Notes: generated from the sequence alone by a model not told the origin. Counted from the first letter of the stretch, positions 46,426 through 56,002 are shown. The stretch: 64,000 bases of DNA from Nitrosococcus watsonii C-113 (GCF_000143085.1 NC_014315.1:1766001-1830000), one strand, 5' to 3'. Numbers and translations are program-made.

Positions 46426-46695
46426 ATGGCGGCTATAAAAAATTCTAATATCACTCCTGAAGAAAGAATAAGTCAGGCACGCCTGCGTTTACTAGCCGCA
46501 GCACAAATGGGATCTGCACGCTTACCTTCGAAACCCTATAAAAAAACGACTCCTATCCCCGCTATTGCTTTCGCTTTTGCTGCTGGCTTCGTTGCCGGTT
46601 TCTTTCCATCCATATCAAAAACTCTCTCCCAAGAAACCAGCCCCCTTTTACGCCTTTGGCTGACAAACCGAATGGTGCCTCCCCCAAAAAAATAA
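46426..46695 (+). CDS. YqjK-like small membrane protein
   Basis: 89 aa: an N-terminal soluble helix (TPEERISQARLRLLAAAQMG), then one TM segment (AIAFAFAAGFVAGFF) and a Pro/Lys tail. Position after DUF883 and YqjE-like genes matches the enterobacterial yqjK. 15 bp after the preceding stop. Confidence 0.65.
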   Translation: MAAIKNSNITPEERISQARLRLLAAAQMGSARLPSKPYKKTTPIPAIAFAFAAGFVAGFFPSISKTLSQETSPLLRLWLTNRMVPPPKK

Positions 46696-46734
46696 CTGTT
46701 TTTTTACCCGCCTTAGTCTTTGTAAGCACGGAAC

Positions 46735-46762
46735 TTGCGAGACCTTATAATTTTACTATACT
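46735..46762 (+). promoter_or_regulatory. candidate promoter for ppsA
   Basis: TTGCGA (46735-46740) and TATACT (46757-46762), spacer 16 bp, AT-rich. The leader to the ATG is about 75 bp and includes AGGAGAAAAC, a good RBS. Confidence 0.45.
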
Positions 46763-46841
46763 GCAACTGATTAGCTGCGAAAAGCGCCTAAAATCCGCTG
46801 TTATTTTTGGAGTGTCTCCATAAATCCGTCAGGAGAAAACA

Positions 46842-49226
46842 ATGGCTGAACAGTACGTCAGGTGGCTGGAAAACCTGGTTTCCCATGATGTCCCCTTGGT
46901 AGGGGGTAAAAATGCTTCGTTGGGAGAAATGATCCAACAACTACAGGAAACAGGCATCCAGGTTCCCGAGGGTTTCGCCACCACGGCTCAGGCTTATTGG
47001 GACTTCCTAGAGGCCAATCATCTTAAAGAGAAAATCGCGCAACAGCTAGAAGAACTAAGGAAAGATCAGCAATTATTAGCAAAAGTCGGCGAAACCATAC
47101 GAGAGTGGTTCTATGAGGCTGATTTCCCTGCTCCCCTCGCGCAAGCTATTACACAAGCCTATAAGCAGCTAGCCGAACAAATAGGACGTCAGAACCCGGA
47201 TGTAGCGGTGCGCAGCAGCGCCACGGCCGAGGATCTTCCGGAAGCAAGTTTCGCTGGTCAGCAGGCAAGTTTTCTCAATATCAGCGGAGAAGAAAATCTG
47301 CTGGATGCTTGCCGATGTTGTTTTGCCTCCCTATTTACTGACCGAGCCATTATTTATCGCGAAAATCACGGCTTCGATCACCTGAAGGTAGCGCTTTCAG
47401 TCGGCATCCAGAGGATGGTCCGCTCGGATCGGGCCGGCGCCGGGGTGATGTTTTCCATCGACACGGAGAGCGGATTTCCTGATGCAGTGCTCATCAATGC
47501 CGCCTGGGGACTGGGCGAGAGTGTGGTCCAGGGAAGCGTGGACCCGGATGAATATATGGTTTTTAAACCCTTGCTCAAAAACTCCGCCTATTGCCCCATT
47601 ATCAAGAAAAAAATTGGCAAGAAAGCTCAAAAAATTGTTTATACCACGGAAGGGGAAAAACCCATACAAACCCTCGATACCGCTACCAAAGAGCGTCTTT
47701 ATCCAGTATTAAACGATGACGAAATTCTCACCCTGGCCCGATGGGCAGCCACTATCGAAGATCATTACGGCTTCCCCATGGATATTGAGTGGGCTAAAGA
47801 TGGAATAACCCATGAACTTTTTATTGTCCAGGCCCGCCCAGAAACTGTTCACTCTCGCAAAGAAGATTCCTTGCTCAAGACTTATACCCTAAAACAAAAG
47901 GGGAAACATTTGCTCAGCGGGCTTAGCATTGGCAGCGCCATTGCGGCGGGTAAAGTCTGCAAATTACATAGCACTGCTGATATCGATCGCTTTGAAGATA
48001 ATAGTGTACTGGTCACCGACATGACCGATCCGGATTGGGTCCCCATTATGAAACGAGCCGCGGCCATCGTCACCGATCAGGGTGGGCGTACTTCCCATGC
48101 CGCCATTGTTAGCCGAGAATTAGGACTCCCTGCCATTGTAGGTACCGGCAAGGGTACCGAAATTTTACAGAGCGGCCAAGCCATCACCGTCTCCTGCGCT
48201 GAAGGGGATGAAGGTTTTATCTACGAAGGCATTGCCGATTTTGAAACCCAAGATCTTTCCCTAGAAGATATTCCTAGCACTAAAACTCAGGTCATGCTTA
48301 ATCTGGCGCATCCGGCAGGCGCCCTGCGCTGGTGGCCATTGCCTAGCGATGGGGTAGGCTTGGCCCGAATGGAATTTATTATCAATAATCTCATCAAAAT
48401 CCACCCCATGGCTCTCATCCGATGGAATAAGCTAGAAGATTCGGAAGCCCGCCAAAAAATTGATGAATTAACGGCCACCTGGGAGGATAAACCTCAATAT
48501 TTCGTCGATACCTTGGCCCAGGGTATTGCGCGCATTGCCGCATCCCAATATCCAAAGCCCGTTATTGTGCGTATGAGTGATTTTAAAACGAACGAATACG
48601 CCGACTTGATTGGCGGCCGTGCCTTTGAACCTAAGGAACCCAACCCCATGCTCGGGTGGCGCGGCGCAAGCCGTTACTATAGCGAGGATTACCGGGAGGG
48701 TTTTGCTCTGGAATGTCGGGCCATTCGAAAAGCCCGGGAGAAAATCGGGCTTGATAATATCATTATCATGATTCCCTTTTGCCGTACTCCCGCGGAAGCG
48801 GATAAGGTGCTGGAGGTCCTGGCCGAGAACGGATTAACCCGAGGCGAGCATGGGCTTCAGGTGTACGTCATGTGTGAGATTCCTTCTAATGTCATTCTGG
48901 CCCGGCAATTCGCGGATCGTTTCGATGGATTTTCCATTGGCAGCAACGATCTAACCCAATTAGTTTTAGGCGTGGATCGGGATTCCAATAGACTCGCACC
49001 GCTCTTTGACGAACAAGATGATGCTGTCAAGGAAATGATCGCCACCGTCATTCGCTACGCCCATGAGAAACAGCGCAAAATAGGTCTCTGTGGCCAAGCC
49101 CCCAGTGATTATCCAGAATTCGCTCATTTTCTAGTACAAGCCAATATCGATTCTATTTCTGTTAATCCGGATAGTTTTGTTAAGGTCAAGAAACAAATCG
49201 CTACGGCTGAAAAAAAAGAAGGATAA
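46842..49226 (+). CDS. ppsA: phosphoenolpyruvate synthase
   Basis: 794 aa, normal length. Makes PEP from pyruvate and ATP (giving AMP and phosphate), the gluconeogenic step. N-terminal ATP/pyruvate-binding domain (VPLVGGKNASLGEMIQQL, about 15-32; AVRSSATAEDLPEASFAGQQ, about 121-140). The phospho-His domain has GGRTSHAAIVSRELGLPAIV with catalytic His 419. The C-terminal PEP-binding barrel has EIPSNVILARQF and GSNDLTQLVLGVDRDS. The typical activator-kinase gene ppsR is not adjacent. Confidence 0.97.
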   Translation: MAEQYVRWLENLVSHDVPLVGGKNASLGEMIQQLQETGIQVPEGFATTAQAYWDFLEANHLKEKIAQQLEELRKDQQLLAKVGETIREWFYEADFPAPLAQAITQAYKQLAEQIGRQNPDVAVRSSATAEDLPEASFAGQQASFLNISGEENLLDACRCCFASLFTDRAIIYRENHGFDHLKVALSVGIQRMVRSDRAGAGVMFSIDTESGFPDAVLINAAWGLGESVVQGSVDPDEYMVFKPLLKNSAYCPIIKKKIGKKAQKIVYTTEGEKPIQTLDTATKERLYPVLNDDEILTLARWAATIEDHYGFPMDIEWAKDGITHELFIVQARPETVHSRKEDSLLKTYTLKQKGKHLLSGLSIGSAIAAGKVCKLHSTADIDRFEDNSVLVTDMTDPDWVPIMKRAAAIVTDQGGRTSHAAIVSRELGLPAIVGTGKGTEILQSGQAITVSCAEGDEGFIYEGIADFETQDLSLEDIPSTKTQVMLNLAHPAGALRWWPLPSDGVGLARMEFIINNLIKIHPMALIRWNKLEDSEARQKIDELTATWEDKPQYFVDTLAQGIARIAASQYPKPVIVRMSDFKTNEYADLIGGRAFEPKEPNPMLGWRGASRYYSEDYREGFALECRAIRKAREKIGLDNIIIMIPFCRTPAEADKVLEVLAENGLTRGEHGLQVYVMCEIPSNVILARQFADRFDGFSIGSNDLTQLVLGVDRDSNRLAPLFDEQDDAVKEMIATVIRYAHEKQRKIGLCGQAPSDYPEFAHFLVQANIDSISVNPDSFVKVKKQIATAEKKEG

Positions 49227-49507
49227 TCACGACAAGGAGGAGATATATTTGGGGGTTAGATTATTTCTAACTCATGAAAATACTCCTTCAGAAATTTTTC
49301 TAACCCACTTTACTACACTCTTGCCTTCAGCTTGGAAGCAGGGTTTATTTTCCTTAGTCTCTTCCCTAGCCAAAATAGCAATCCATACGATCAGATTTTA
49401 ATAAAGAGAACCATTATTATGGTGGCAAAAAAAATAGGAGCGGCTATGCTTATTTAAAGCGTAGAGAACCCTTGTTGTTAAACCGATCATTAAGAGGTTA
49501 TTAAATT

Positions 49508-49666
49508 ATGGATTTGGTACGTATTCTATTTGCAATTTTGCTGCCTCCTCTAGGGGTATTTTTGCAGGTCGGCCTCGGTGGTCAATTCTGGTTGAATATC
49601 CTGCTGACCTTGCTTGGCTACATCCCCGGCATCATTCATGCCGTATGGATCATTGCAAGACGCTAA
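49508..49666 (+). CDS. Pmp3/YqaE-family stress membrane peptide
   Basis: 52 aa from the ATG at 49508. Two TM helices, FAILLPPLGVFLQVGLGGQF and LNILLTLLGYIPGIIHAVWI, the complete UPF0057/Pmp3 pattern, with the LPP and GYIPGI(I/L)HA motifs. Members are induced by salt and cold and affect membrane potential in yeast and plants. 18 bp before the DUF4112 gene, same strand, so probably co-transcribed. Confidence 0.88.
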   Translation: MDLVRILFAILLPPLGVFLQVGLGGQFWLNILLTLLGYIPGIIHAVWIIARR

Positions 49667-49684
49667 AGATTTAGGACTAAACCC

Positions 49685-50101
49685 ATGGCTTTACCATCGC
49701 AGCCACCACCCCATGATCCTCAGTTACGTACCCACCAGGAGCGCGAACGACTCGCTAAGCTGGCTTATTGGCTGGATGATCGGTTCCGCATTCCAGGCAC
49801 CAATTGGCGGATCGGAGCGGATGGCCTGGTCGGTCTCATCCCAGGGGTGGGGGATGGGATCACCACTGCCGTGTCCGCCTACCTGGTACTCGAGGCACAG
49901 CGCCTAGGCATACCCAAGGCAGTGCTACTGCGCATGATCTGGAACGTGGCTATTGACGGCCTCGTGGGCACAGTGCCCGTGGTAGGCGATTTGTTCGATA
50001 TCCGCTGGAAAGCTAACCGCAAAAATATACGATTGCTTAACGAACACCTTGCCAAAGTTTCTGAGCCAGAACAGTCCCCCACACTACCAAAAACCCTATA
50101 A
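49685..50101 (+). CDS. DUF4112-family membrane protein
   Basis: 138 aa. The domain (about 28-118) shows LAYWLDDRFRIPGTNWRIGA, DGLVGLIPGVGDGITTAVSA and VGTVPVVGDLFDIRWKANRK, the standard DUF4112 blocks with two GLIPG/GTVPV-V/VGD hairpins forming helical membrane re-entrants. Function unknown. Confidence 0.85.
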   Translation: MALPSQPPPHDPQLRTHQERERLAKLAYWLDDRFRIPGTNWRIGADGLVGLIPGVGDGITTAVSAYLVLEAQRLGIPKAVLLRMIWNVAIDGLVGTVPVVGDLFDIRWKANRKNIRLLNEHLAKVSEPEQSPTLPKTL

Positions 50102-50374
50102 TAAAGTCCCGCTTTCATGCTTATGCAACAACCACCCTATATTCCAAAGTAGTGCTGAAGGGTGAGTGGCATACCACCTAAAGAAATAATACCAGGCGTA
50201 TGGAGAGATTTATATTTTCTCCTTATTTTTACAGGTCCTATGGTTTACTAACTAACAACCTTCCTAGATTAATCTGGAAAAAGCCATCAGCCCCAAAAAA
50301 TACCTCCTGCGATTTTATCAAACTAATTATAAATTTAAATGCCATAAAAAAACTCGATAAAGCAATTAAGCCTA

Positions 50375-50731
50375 ATGAAAAATTACAGGAATATGCTCCA
50401 TAAGGCGAAAATAAATATATTACAAATTTATCGAGGAAAGCGTGGTGAACGCTTTGCCCAACATTATAAATTTCAGCAACGACGAAAAAGCAAAAAAAAA
50501 TCCTGGGAAACTCCTTTTTATATAATCATGGGCCTTCTATTGGTGGTCGCCGGTATCCTTATTTCCATCCCTCCTATCGGAGTACCCGGTTTTATATTAA
50601 CCCTATTAGGACTTAGTCTACTGGTTAGCCGCTTGAGAATAGTTGCTGTCTTACTGGATAAAGGGGAAGTTACTTTTCACCATGCTATCAAATATTGTAA
50701 AGGAAAGCTTAATCACTACCTCAGGAAATAA
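50375..50731 (+). CDS. small PGPGW-like transmembrane protein
   Basis: 118 aa (a second start at 50393 gives 112 aa). Basic N-terminal third (RGKRGERFAQHYKFQQRRKS), then two TM helices joined by IGVPGFILTLLGLSLLVSRL, close to the PGPG-turn of TIGR02611-type proteins. C-terminal helix LLDKGEVTFHHAIKYCKGKL. Function unknown. Confidence 0.55.
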   Translation: MKNYRNMLHKAKINILQIYRGKRGERFAQHYKFQQRRKSKKKSWETPFYIIMGLLLVVAGILISIPPIGVPGFILTLLGLSLLVSRLRIVAVLLDKGEVTFHHAIKYCKGKLNHYLRK

Positions 50732-50764
50732 AAAGTATACGATATACACAAAGGAGCCGAATTC

Positions 50765-50980
50765 ATGAAACCAGATAGAGACCTAGAAAAGACTTACCCC
50801 ACCAAAGATTTTATTGCAAAGCTACGCCGCCTAGCTGATTGCCTGGAAACTGGAAAGCAATTCGAGATCCAGATTGCAGGCGAGAGAATCTATGTACCGG
50901 TGGACGCTATCTATAATATCGAACATGAACGTGAGGGTGGCGACGAAGAGATTGAATTCCAAATCAAGTGGAAAGCCTAA
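50765..50980 (+). CDS. amphi-Trp domain protein
   Basis: 71 aa. FIAKLRRLADCLETGKQFEI and QIAGERIYVPVDA, then EHEREGGDEEIEFQIKWKA, are the complete amphi-Trp domain with its final W. Soluble, function unknown. Preceded by AAGGAGC. Last small gene of this stress block. Confidence 0.82.
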   Translation: MKPDRDLEKTYPTKDFIAKLRRLADCLETGKQFEIQIAGERIYVPVDAIYNIEHEREGGDEEIEFQIKWKA

Positions 50981-51259
50981 TAGGGGCGTTGTAGCCCGAC
51001 GCTTAATCGCTTCGGTCCAGTCCATCGCCAGATCACCATCGGATTGCTTAACTGACGAAGTTTCCTACAGCGCCGGAAGGATCGAAGCGAATGAGTGCGA
51101 ATTTCATTCAATAGGATGCGCTTGCCCCTGTGGGGGAATAAAAAAGAGAAAAACCGCACATAACTTCTGAAAACTGGAACACTAAACCAAGCCCTGCAGG
51201 CGGATGGCTTCCACGCTACGCGCTCCGACAACCGCTGAGGGCCGCCGCTAAGTTTTTCA
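50981..51259. other. 279 bp without a gene
   Basis: Between convergent amphi-Trp and AI-2E genes. No coding region, no clear terminator. Nothing else recognised. Confidence 0.4.
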
Positions 51260-52903
51260 TCACTCCATGCCAAGAAAACGGGCATTAAGATGACGGGCTA
51301 AACCTTCGCCACCTTGTTGCATGACCACGCTATGATTCCATTTAAAAACGGGCTTTAGCAACGAAGTTAGCCAATTCATCCAAAACTTGGTGACACGCAC
51401 ATGCCAATCATAGCGCACTTCTGTGATACTGCCTTCGCTAGCAAGACGCCATCGCCCCCACCCTTCTACATCACCACTCACTATTGCTTCAACAAGAACA
51501 GGCGCTTCAATACGGGTTACTTTGGACTCCAGTGAAATTCTATAGGGCAAACGAGTTCGCCATAGGAGGCAATAACGGGAACCCAAACCATTTTTATCGC
51601 CTGACTCCAATTGAACTACCCGCTCCACATAATTCCACCATGCTGGCCAGTTCTCGGTATTGGAAATAGCATTCCAGACGGCTTCGATCGGTGCTTCTAT
51701 ACGCCAGGTTGTGAGCAACGAATATTGGGCTACCCCTATCGGGGGACTTTGTTGTAATACCTTATGTTCTCGCCGATCCCCGCCTTCTGTTAATGCCTTC
51801 CCTTCCGAAACATCGTCATGGGTTAATTGGGCTGGTGAATCTGCCGCCGGGCTGAGATCCAGATAATAATGGCTCGTGACATACTGTTTAATTGCAAACC
51901 GGGTTAACACCCCCACCACCGCAGCTACCGGAACGGCCAGCAAGATACCCAAAAAACCAAACAATGCTCCCCCAGCTAAAAGGGCAAAAATGACCATGAC
52001 TGGATGCAATCCTACGCGAGTCCCTACCAAACGGGGCGTTAGCACATTACCTTCGATAACCTGTCCTATGATAAAAACTCCCGCCACTAAAAAGATGGGG
52101 GTCCATTCGGAGAACTGCACAAAGGCTAACCCAAGCCCCACAATAAAACCTACGATAGTGCCCACATAAGGGATAAAGGAGAGCAGCCCTGCAAGCATGC
52201 CCACCATCAATCCGAAATCCAGCCCGATCAGAGCCAACCCTACAGCATAGAAAGCGCCAAGCAACAGACATACGCTGAATTGGCCGCGTATAAAACCCGA
52301 TAAAACCGTATCAATCAGCTTGACTTGCTCCCGAATGACAGGGGCATGTTTTCGCGGCAACAGACTATCGATTTGGGCTATCAGTTTGTCCCAATCCCGC
52401 AGCAGATAGAAGGTTACCACCGGCATAATAAAAACGAGCGACAAAAGATTAGCTAACGCTAAACCGCTACTTAGAATCGTCCCTACGGTCTTGCCTACCC
52501 ACTTAACCAGCATGCCCGCCTGCTCCCTGGCGGCATCCTGAATCTGGGACATATCAATAGACCAACGCTCTTGAAGCAACTGCAACCAAGGCCAGGTTGA
52601 ATCCTGTGCCCGAGCAATCAAGGAGGGCAGTGTTTCTATCAAATGCACGATTTCACTTCGCAATAGTGGAACTAGCAGCAGCAAGACCATACTGACAACC
52701 AGAATAAATCCTGCGGTTACCAGGCTCGTCGCCGCCGTGCGCGAACATCCCTTTCGCTCAAGCCAATCACACAGGGGATCAATTAAATAAGCTACCACCA
52801 TGCCTGCCACAAATGGCAACAAAATTTCCCGCAGCAGATAAACCGAAATAAGAAAGAACAGAAACCCAATTAACCAAAATCTAAGCTGACGCCTCGCATT
52901 CAT
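51260..52903 (-). CDS. AI-2E-family transporter fused to an SRPBCC domain
   Basis: 547 aa. The first about 345 residues are a complete AI-2E/PerM exporter family membrane domain, with N-terminal paired helices, the periplasmic loop, and the signature GMLAGLLSFIPYVGTIVGF and GNVLTPRLVGTRVGLHPVMV. A linker of about 45 residues leads to residues 395-547, an SRPBCC (polyketide cyclase/START-like) domain: RIEAPIEAVWNAISNTENWP, then SITEVRYDWHVRVTKFWMNW. AI-2E family proteins alone are about 350-370 aa. This arrangement suggests a cytoplasmic lipid- or hydrophobe-binding domain tethered to the transporter (inference). No frameshift seen in the long frame. Confidence 0.85.
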   Translation of the reverse strand: MNARRQLRFWLIGFLFFLISVYLLREILLPFVAGMVVAYLIDPLCDWLERKGCSRTAATSLVTAGFILVVSMVLLLLVPLLRSEIVHLIETLPSLIARAQDSTWPWLQLLQERWSIDMSQIQDAAREQAGMLVKWVGKTVGTILSSGLALANLLSLVFIMPVVTFYLLRDWDKLIAQIDSLLPRKHAPVIREQVKLIDTVLSGFIRGQFSVCLLLGAFYAVGLALIGLDFGLMVGMLAGLLSFIPYVGTIVGFIVGLGLAFVQFSEWTPIFLVAGVFIIGQVIEGNVLTPRLVGTRVGLHPVMVIFALLAGGALFGFLGILLAVPVAAVVGVLTRFAIKQYVTSHYYLDLSPAADSPAQLTHDDVSEGKALTEGGDRREHKVLQQSPPIGVAQYSLLTTWRIEAPIEAVWNAISNTENWPAWWNYVERVVQLESGDKNGLGSRYCLLWRTRLPYRISLESKVTRIEAPVLVEAIVSGDVEGWGRWRLASEGSITEVRYDWHVRVTKFWMNWLTSLLKPVFKWNHSVVMQQGGEGLARHLNARFLGME

Positions 52904-53169
52904 AATATACTCTCCGAAATGGCTCTTAATACCTTAATAAAGCTATGGGGAATAGCCTTGGAGCCTAGCAACTGGAAAAGTCTTCTCTCTCAGAGTATAC
53001 CCCTAGAGGATAAGCTTGCTAAAAGGTTGGAATTCTTCCAAAATTGCCAAAAAAAAGATAACTGAAGGTTTGAAGATACTCATGGATCAATCAATTCCTG
53101 CTATTTTCATGAGAATCCTGCCATGATCGAATACAGAAACTAATAACACCACGCAAGAGATTTTTATCT

Positions 53170-53826
53170 ATGTGTTTTTCAGCTACCGCTAATTTTGTGG
53201 GAGGCGCGGTCATTGCCAGCGTCGGCATAGCAACCTTGGCACGTGTAAAGCATGCTAACGAAGTGCTTTTTGCCGCCTTGCCACTGCTGTTTGCCCTCCA
53301 TCAGATTATCGAAGGTTTTGTTTGGCTAGGTCTGGATGGTAAATTGTCGCCGGCGGTTCTCAACGGCATGGGTGCCGCTTTTATGCTCTACGCGCAAGGA
53401 TTGCTGCCGATCCTGATGCCATTGTCAGTATGGCTCATCGAGCCTGGCCAGAGACAACGCAGGCAGATTGTACCATTTATGGTGATCGGCATAACGCTGG
53501 CGCTCTACATTCTATGGGCCTTAACGGCATTCGATACGCGTATTTTTCAGGCTGAAAATAGTATCGTTTATCTGAATGAGGGCACCAACTATACGACAGT
53601 GGCGGTGGTCTATGTCATCGCCACCTGCGGCCCGTTATTTCTTTCCGGCTACAATTACTTGATTGGCCTGGGGGTCGCTAACCTGCTGGGCATATTTGAA
53701 GTCATGTATTTCAAAGCAGAGGCATTTACTTCGTTGTGGTGTCTCTATGCCGCCATTGTGAGCGTATTAATTTATGGCCACTTTCATATCCGCCGGACGA
53801 TGGATATGACCTCTAAACGGATATAA
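53170..53826 (+). CDS. DUF6629-family seven-helix membrane protein
   Basis: 218 aa, about seven hydrophobic helices. Begins MCFSATANFVGGAVIASVGI, the family's usual start with the early Cys, then LLFALHQIIEGFVWLGLDG (about 37-55). Function unknown; monocistronic. The C-terminus carries HFHIRRTMDM in the cytoplasmic tail. Confidence 0.8.
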   Translation: MCFSATANFVGGAVIASVGIATLARVKHANEVLFAALPLLFALHQIIEGFVWLGLDGKLSPAVLNGMGAAFMLYAQGLLPILMPLSVWLIEPGQRQRRQIVPFMVIGITLALYILWALTAFDTRIFQAENSIVYLNEGTNYTTVAVVYVIATCGPLFLSGYNYLIGLGVANLLGIFEVMYFKAEAFTSLWCLYAAIVSVLIYGHFHIRRTMDMTSKRI

Positions 53827-53896
53827 AGCTGGATTTCATCGGCTTATAAGTTATACCTCCAACCCTGCTAGGCAATCCCCTCTAGAACATGCTGCC

Positions 53897-54538
53897 TTAT
53901 TCTGGCGGAGGAGGCGCTAGATTGGTTGATTCAAAAGTAAACCCAAACAAGAAGGTTTTTACCGCATAGTAGGCTTTACCTTCATAAGCAGGCGTCGCAG
54001 AAACAAATTGACCGTCTTCTTTCTTGATAATGCTTATGGATAAGCGCGTCCTTGCATCTTGTTCAACCGCCTTATAAAAGCTGAGTTCTGGAGTCGAGAA
54101 GGGAATAAGCGTGCTGTTAATAGGAGGAAACCCAAAGAAAAATTCGTTATGACCAGTGCCAATTCCATGCCAAACTACTCGTATTACATAGTCCGCGTTA
54201 TCCTCAATCACCTTATATCCTTGCTGGCCAAGCCATGCTTCAAACACTTTTATAGCGAAATATTGATCCTCTGTTAAACCCGAAGTCCTCACCTGGACAG
54301 AAGCGCCGTCCGGAAGCGGTATTTTTGCATGGTTTAAACTGCTTTTTACCGACTGCGTAATCAGAACTTGTTCCAGGAAGGTTCGTTCTGTCTCGGTAAT
54401 CGAGCGCGTTGCTGAGCACCCCATAAAAGATAAGATAAAAAGCCCATAAATAAAAATTATCGCTATTTTTGCTAAGGTAAAAAATAGTTTTTTTTGCACA
54501 TAGTACATTTTCAAATTAGGGAAATTTTGAGATATCAT
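53897..54538 (-). CDS. putative lipoprotein (DUF6655-like)
   Basis: 213 aa. The N-terminal hydrophobic segment ends with LSFMGCS, a near-lipobox (usual L-A-G-C), so lipidation is plausible. The body begins ITETERTFLEQVLITQSVKS, like the TxxRTAxEQLL start of DUF6655 proteins, and continues with YKVIEDNADYVIRVVWHGIG. Function unknown. Upstream start ambiguity (54538 or 54508). Confidence 0.6.
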   Translation of the reverse strand: MISQNFPNLKMYYVQKKLFFTLAKIAIIFIYGLFILSFMGCSATRSITETERTFLEQVLITQSVKSSLNHAKIPLPDGASVQVRTSGLTEDQYFAIKVFEAWLGQQGYKVIEDNADYVIRVVWHGIGTGHNEFFFGFPPINSTLIPFSTPELSFYKAVEQDARTRLSISIIKKEDGQFVSATPAYEGKAYYAVKTFLFGFTFESTNLAPPPPE

Positions 54539-54591
54539 TTTATCGCCTATTTTTAAATCCTAGTGCGCGGTCTAGGTTTCTGATTATCATT

Positions 54592-55143
54592 CTATTTAGA
54601 ATCCATTAAACATATATCTCCTGATGTCCGGAACCAACTCTTCCCTCTCTCCCGCAATCCCCAGGCGGTGGCAAGTGCCTGACACGTCAAGTCAACCAGA
54701 GCATGATTTAATGGTACGCTAATATATTGGTCATAATGGGCGCTTCCTTCCCACAGGACTCGGTTAGAATCTACATTAAACCCTCGAACGGAAACCATGG
54801 GTGCTCGAATTTCTTGATCTAAATCCCCAAAAACAACCAGATCGACGTGCATTTTTTTTGCCGATTCAATGACAATCACTTGATCATCATCAGAGTTAGA
54901 TAAAATCACGTCCTGATCCTTTAAAGTCTGTTCAAGCCAATTTCGCTCGATGGGAACGAGTCCCTGTTTATGTAACCAAATACTCATCGTATCAGTCACT
55001 ACAGGATGACTACCCCATACAATAACGACGGAACCTGCTTTTGGAAGAGAAGAATGCGCTCCATCCGTGATAGGTATAGCCCCGCAGGCAGACACTATGA
55101 ATCCTATCCATATAAGCACAATATTCCTCTGTATCTTCACCAT
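54592..55143 (-). CDS. lipoprotein with CsgG-like core
   Basis: 183 aa. IWIGFIVSACGAIP is a lipoprotein signal with Cys at about residue 20. The rest (SVVIVWGSHPVVTDTMSIWL, VPIERNWLEQTLKDQDVILS, AKKMHVDLVVFGDLDQEI) follows the pattern of the CsgG/TolB-N alpha/beta fold: variable sensor loop, VERxxLxxxLxEQ, then the GADxxVxGxV strand. Two adjacent lipoprotein genes (this and the previous) could act together at the outer membrane. AGGAGAATG precedes the ATG. Confidence 0.6.
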   Translation of the reverse strand: MVKIQRNIVLIWIGFIVSACGAIPITDGAHSSLPKAGSVVIVWGSHPVVTDTMSIWLHKQGLVPIERNWLEQTLKDQDVILSNSDDDQVIVIESAKKMHVDLVVFGDLDQEIRAPMVSVRGFNVDSNRVLWEGSAHYDQYISVPLNHALVDLTCQALATAWGLRERGKSWFRTSGDICLMDSK

Positions 55144-55375
55144 AGCATTCTCCTTACTAACTATTCTTCTGTGTTATCTTTTCTTTAACCGTTAGGCAAA
55201 CCATAATAGAATTAATATTCCTCTAGAAATGCGAGCGGCAACGACTTCAAAATTTATTATTTGTATAAAACACGATACTGCCATTTTCTAAATAGTTATA
55301 TAATTTGTAGTTATTTTTGGTATTTAGAAGTGCTTATAATGTTAGTCATTATCAGGCAACAGCAAAGAGAATTTC

Positions 55376-55966
55376 ATGGGTCTGTTACCGTCTGCCAACC
55401 CCGTTGGCTTTACACCTAACCGGGAAAAATTTATGGTGCTGATGATCAGTGCTTGGGTCATGGTTGGGGCGATTGGCATCGTTCTCAGTTGGGCCTTTGG
55501 CGATGACATCATCGGCGATGCTATGGGATGGGTCATTGGCGGAGCCACTGGCGGTCTAGCGACCGGGTATGCCTTAACCATAGTCAACCCTTCCATTCAA
55601 AGCAAGCAAGTAGTTGTGCTGACCTTGGGCTGGGCTATTAATTTGGCCTTTTTCGAGGCCATTGTAGGCGCTATCGGTGATGCCTTGAGTATTGCTCTGA
55701 GTTGGCCCTTAGGATGGGCGACGGTTGGCGCTATAGGTGGATGGGTAACCGGCTATGCGCTAACATTGGAGCCACTTCACCTTCAGAAGAAACAAATAGC
55801 CGTGACGGCCCTCGGCATTGCGCTTGGCTGGGCCATGGGTGGAACTATTGCAGGAGCCATGGGCGATCCACTAAGTTGGGCTATTGGCTGGAGTATTGTT
55901 GGTGCAGCCCAGGGCGGCATCCTGCTGTGGTGTCTCAACCCTTCTAAATTCATCTTTAATGCCTAA
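55376..55966 (+). CDS. triple-repeat Gly/Trp-rich membrane protein
   Basis: 196 aa, three tandem repeats of about 55-60 residues (19-77, 79-139, 141-187). Each holds an AxxxxxGAIGxxLSWxxG / GxxxGxxTGYALTx pattern: VGAIGIVLSWAFGDD, VGAIGDALSIALSWPLGW, and AGAMGDPLSWAIGW. Glycine-zipper hydrophobic helices pair up in each repeat. I know no named family. Related repeat proteins occur in cyanobacteria and proteobacteria as I recall it. Function unknown. Confidence 0.7.
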   Translation: MGLLPSANPVGFTPNREKFMVLMISAWVMVGAIGIVLSWAFGDDIIGDAMGWVIGGATGGLATGYALTIVNPSIQSKQVVVLTLGWAINLAFFEAIVGAIGDALSIALSWPLGWATVGAIGGWVTGYALTLEPLHLQKKQIAVTALGIALGWAMGGTIAGAMGDPLSWAIGWSIVGAAQGGILLWCLNPSKFIFNA

Positions 55967-56002
55967 CCTCCCCCTGCTGGTATTCTCAGAATCGGTACTC
56001 TC

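Noticed and set aside
49177-49401. 74-codon frame after ppsA
   Set aside because: It starts inside ppsA in another frame, with no RBS and no conserved pattern; the region 49227-49507 looks non-coding.
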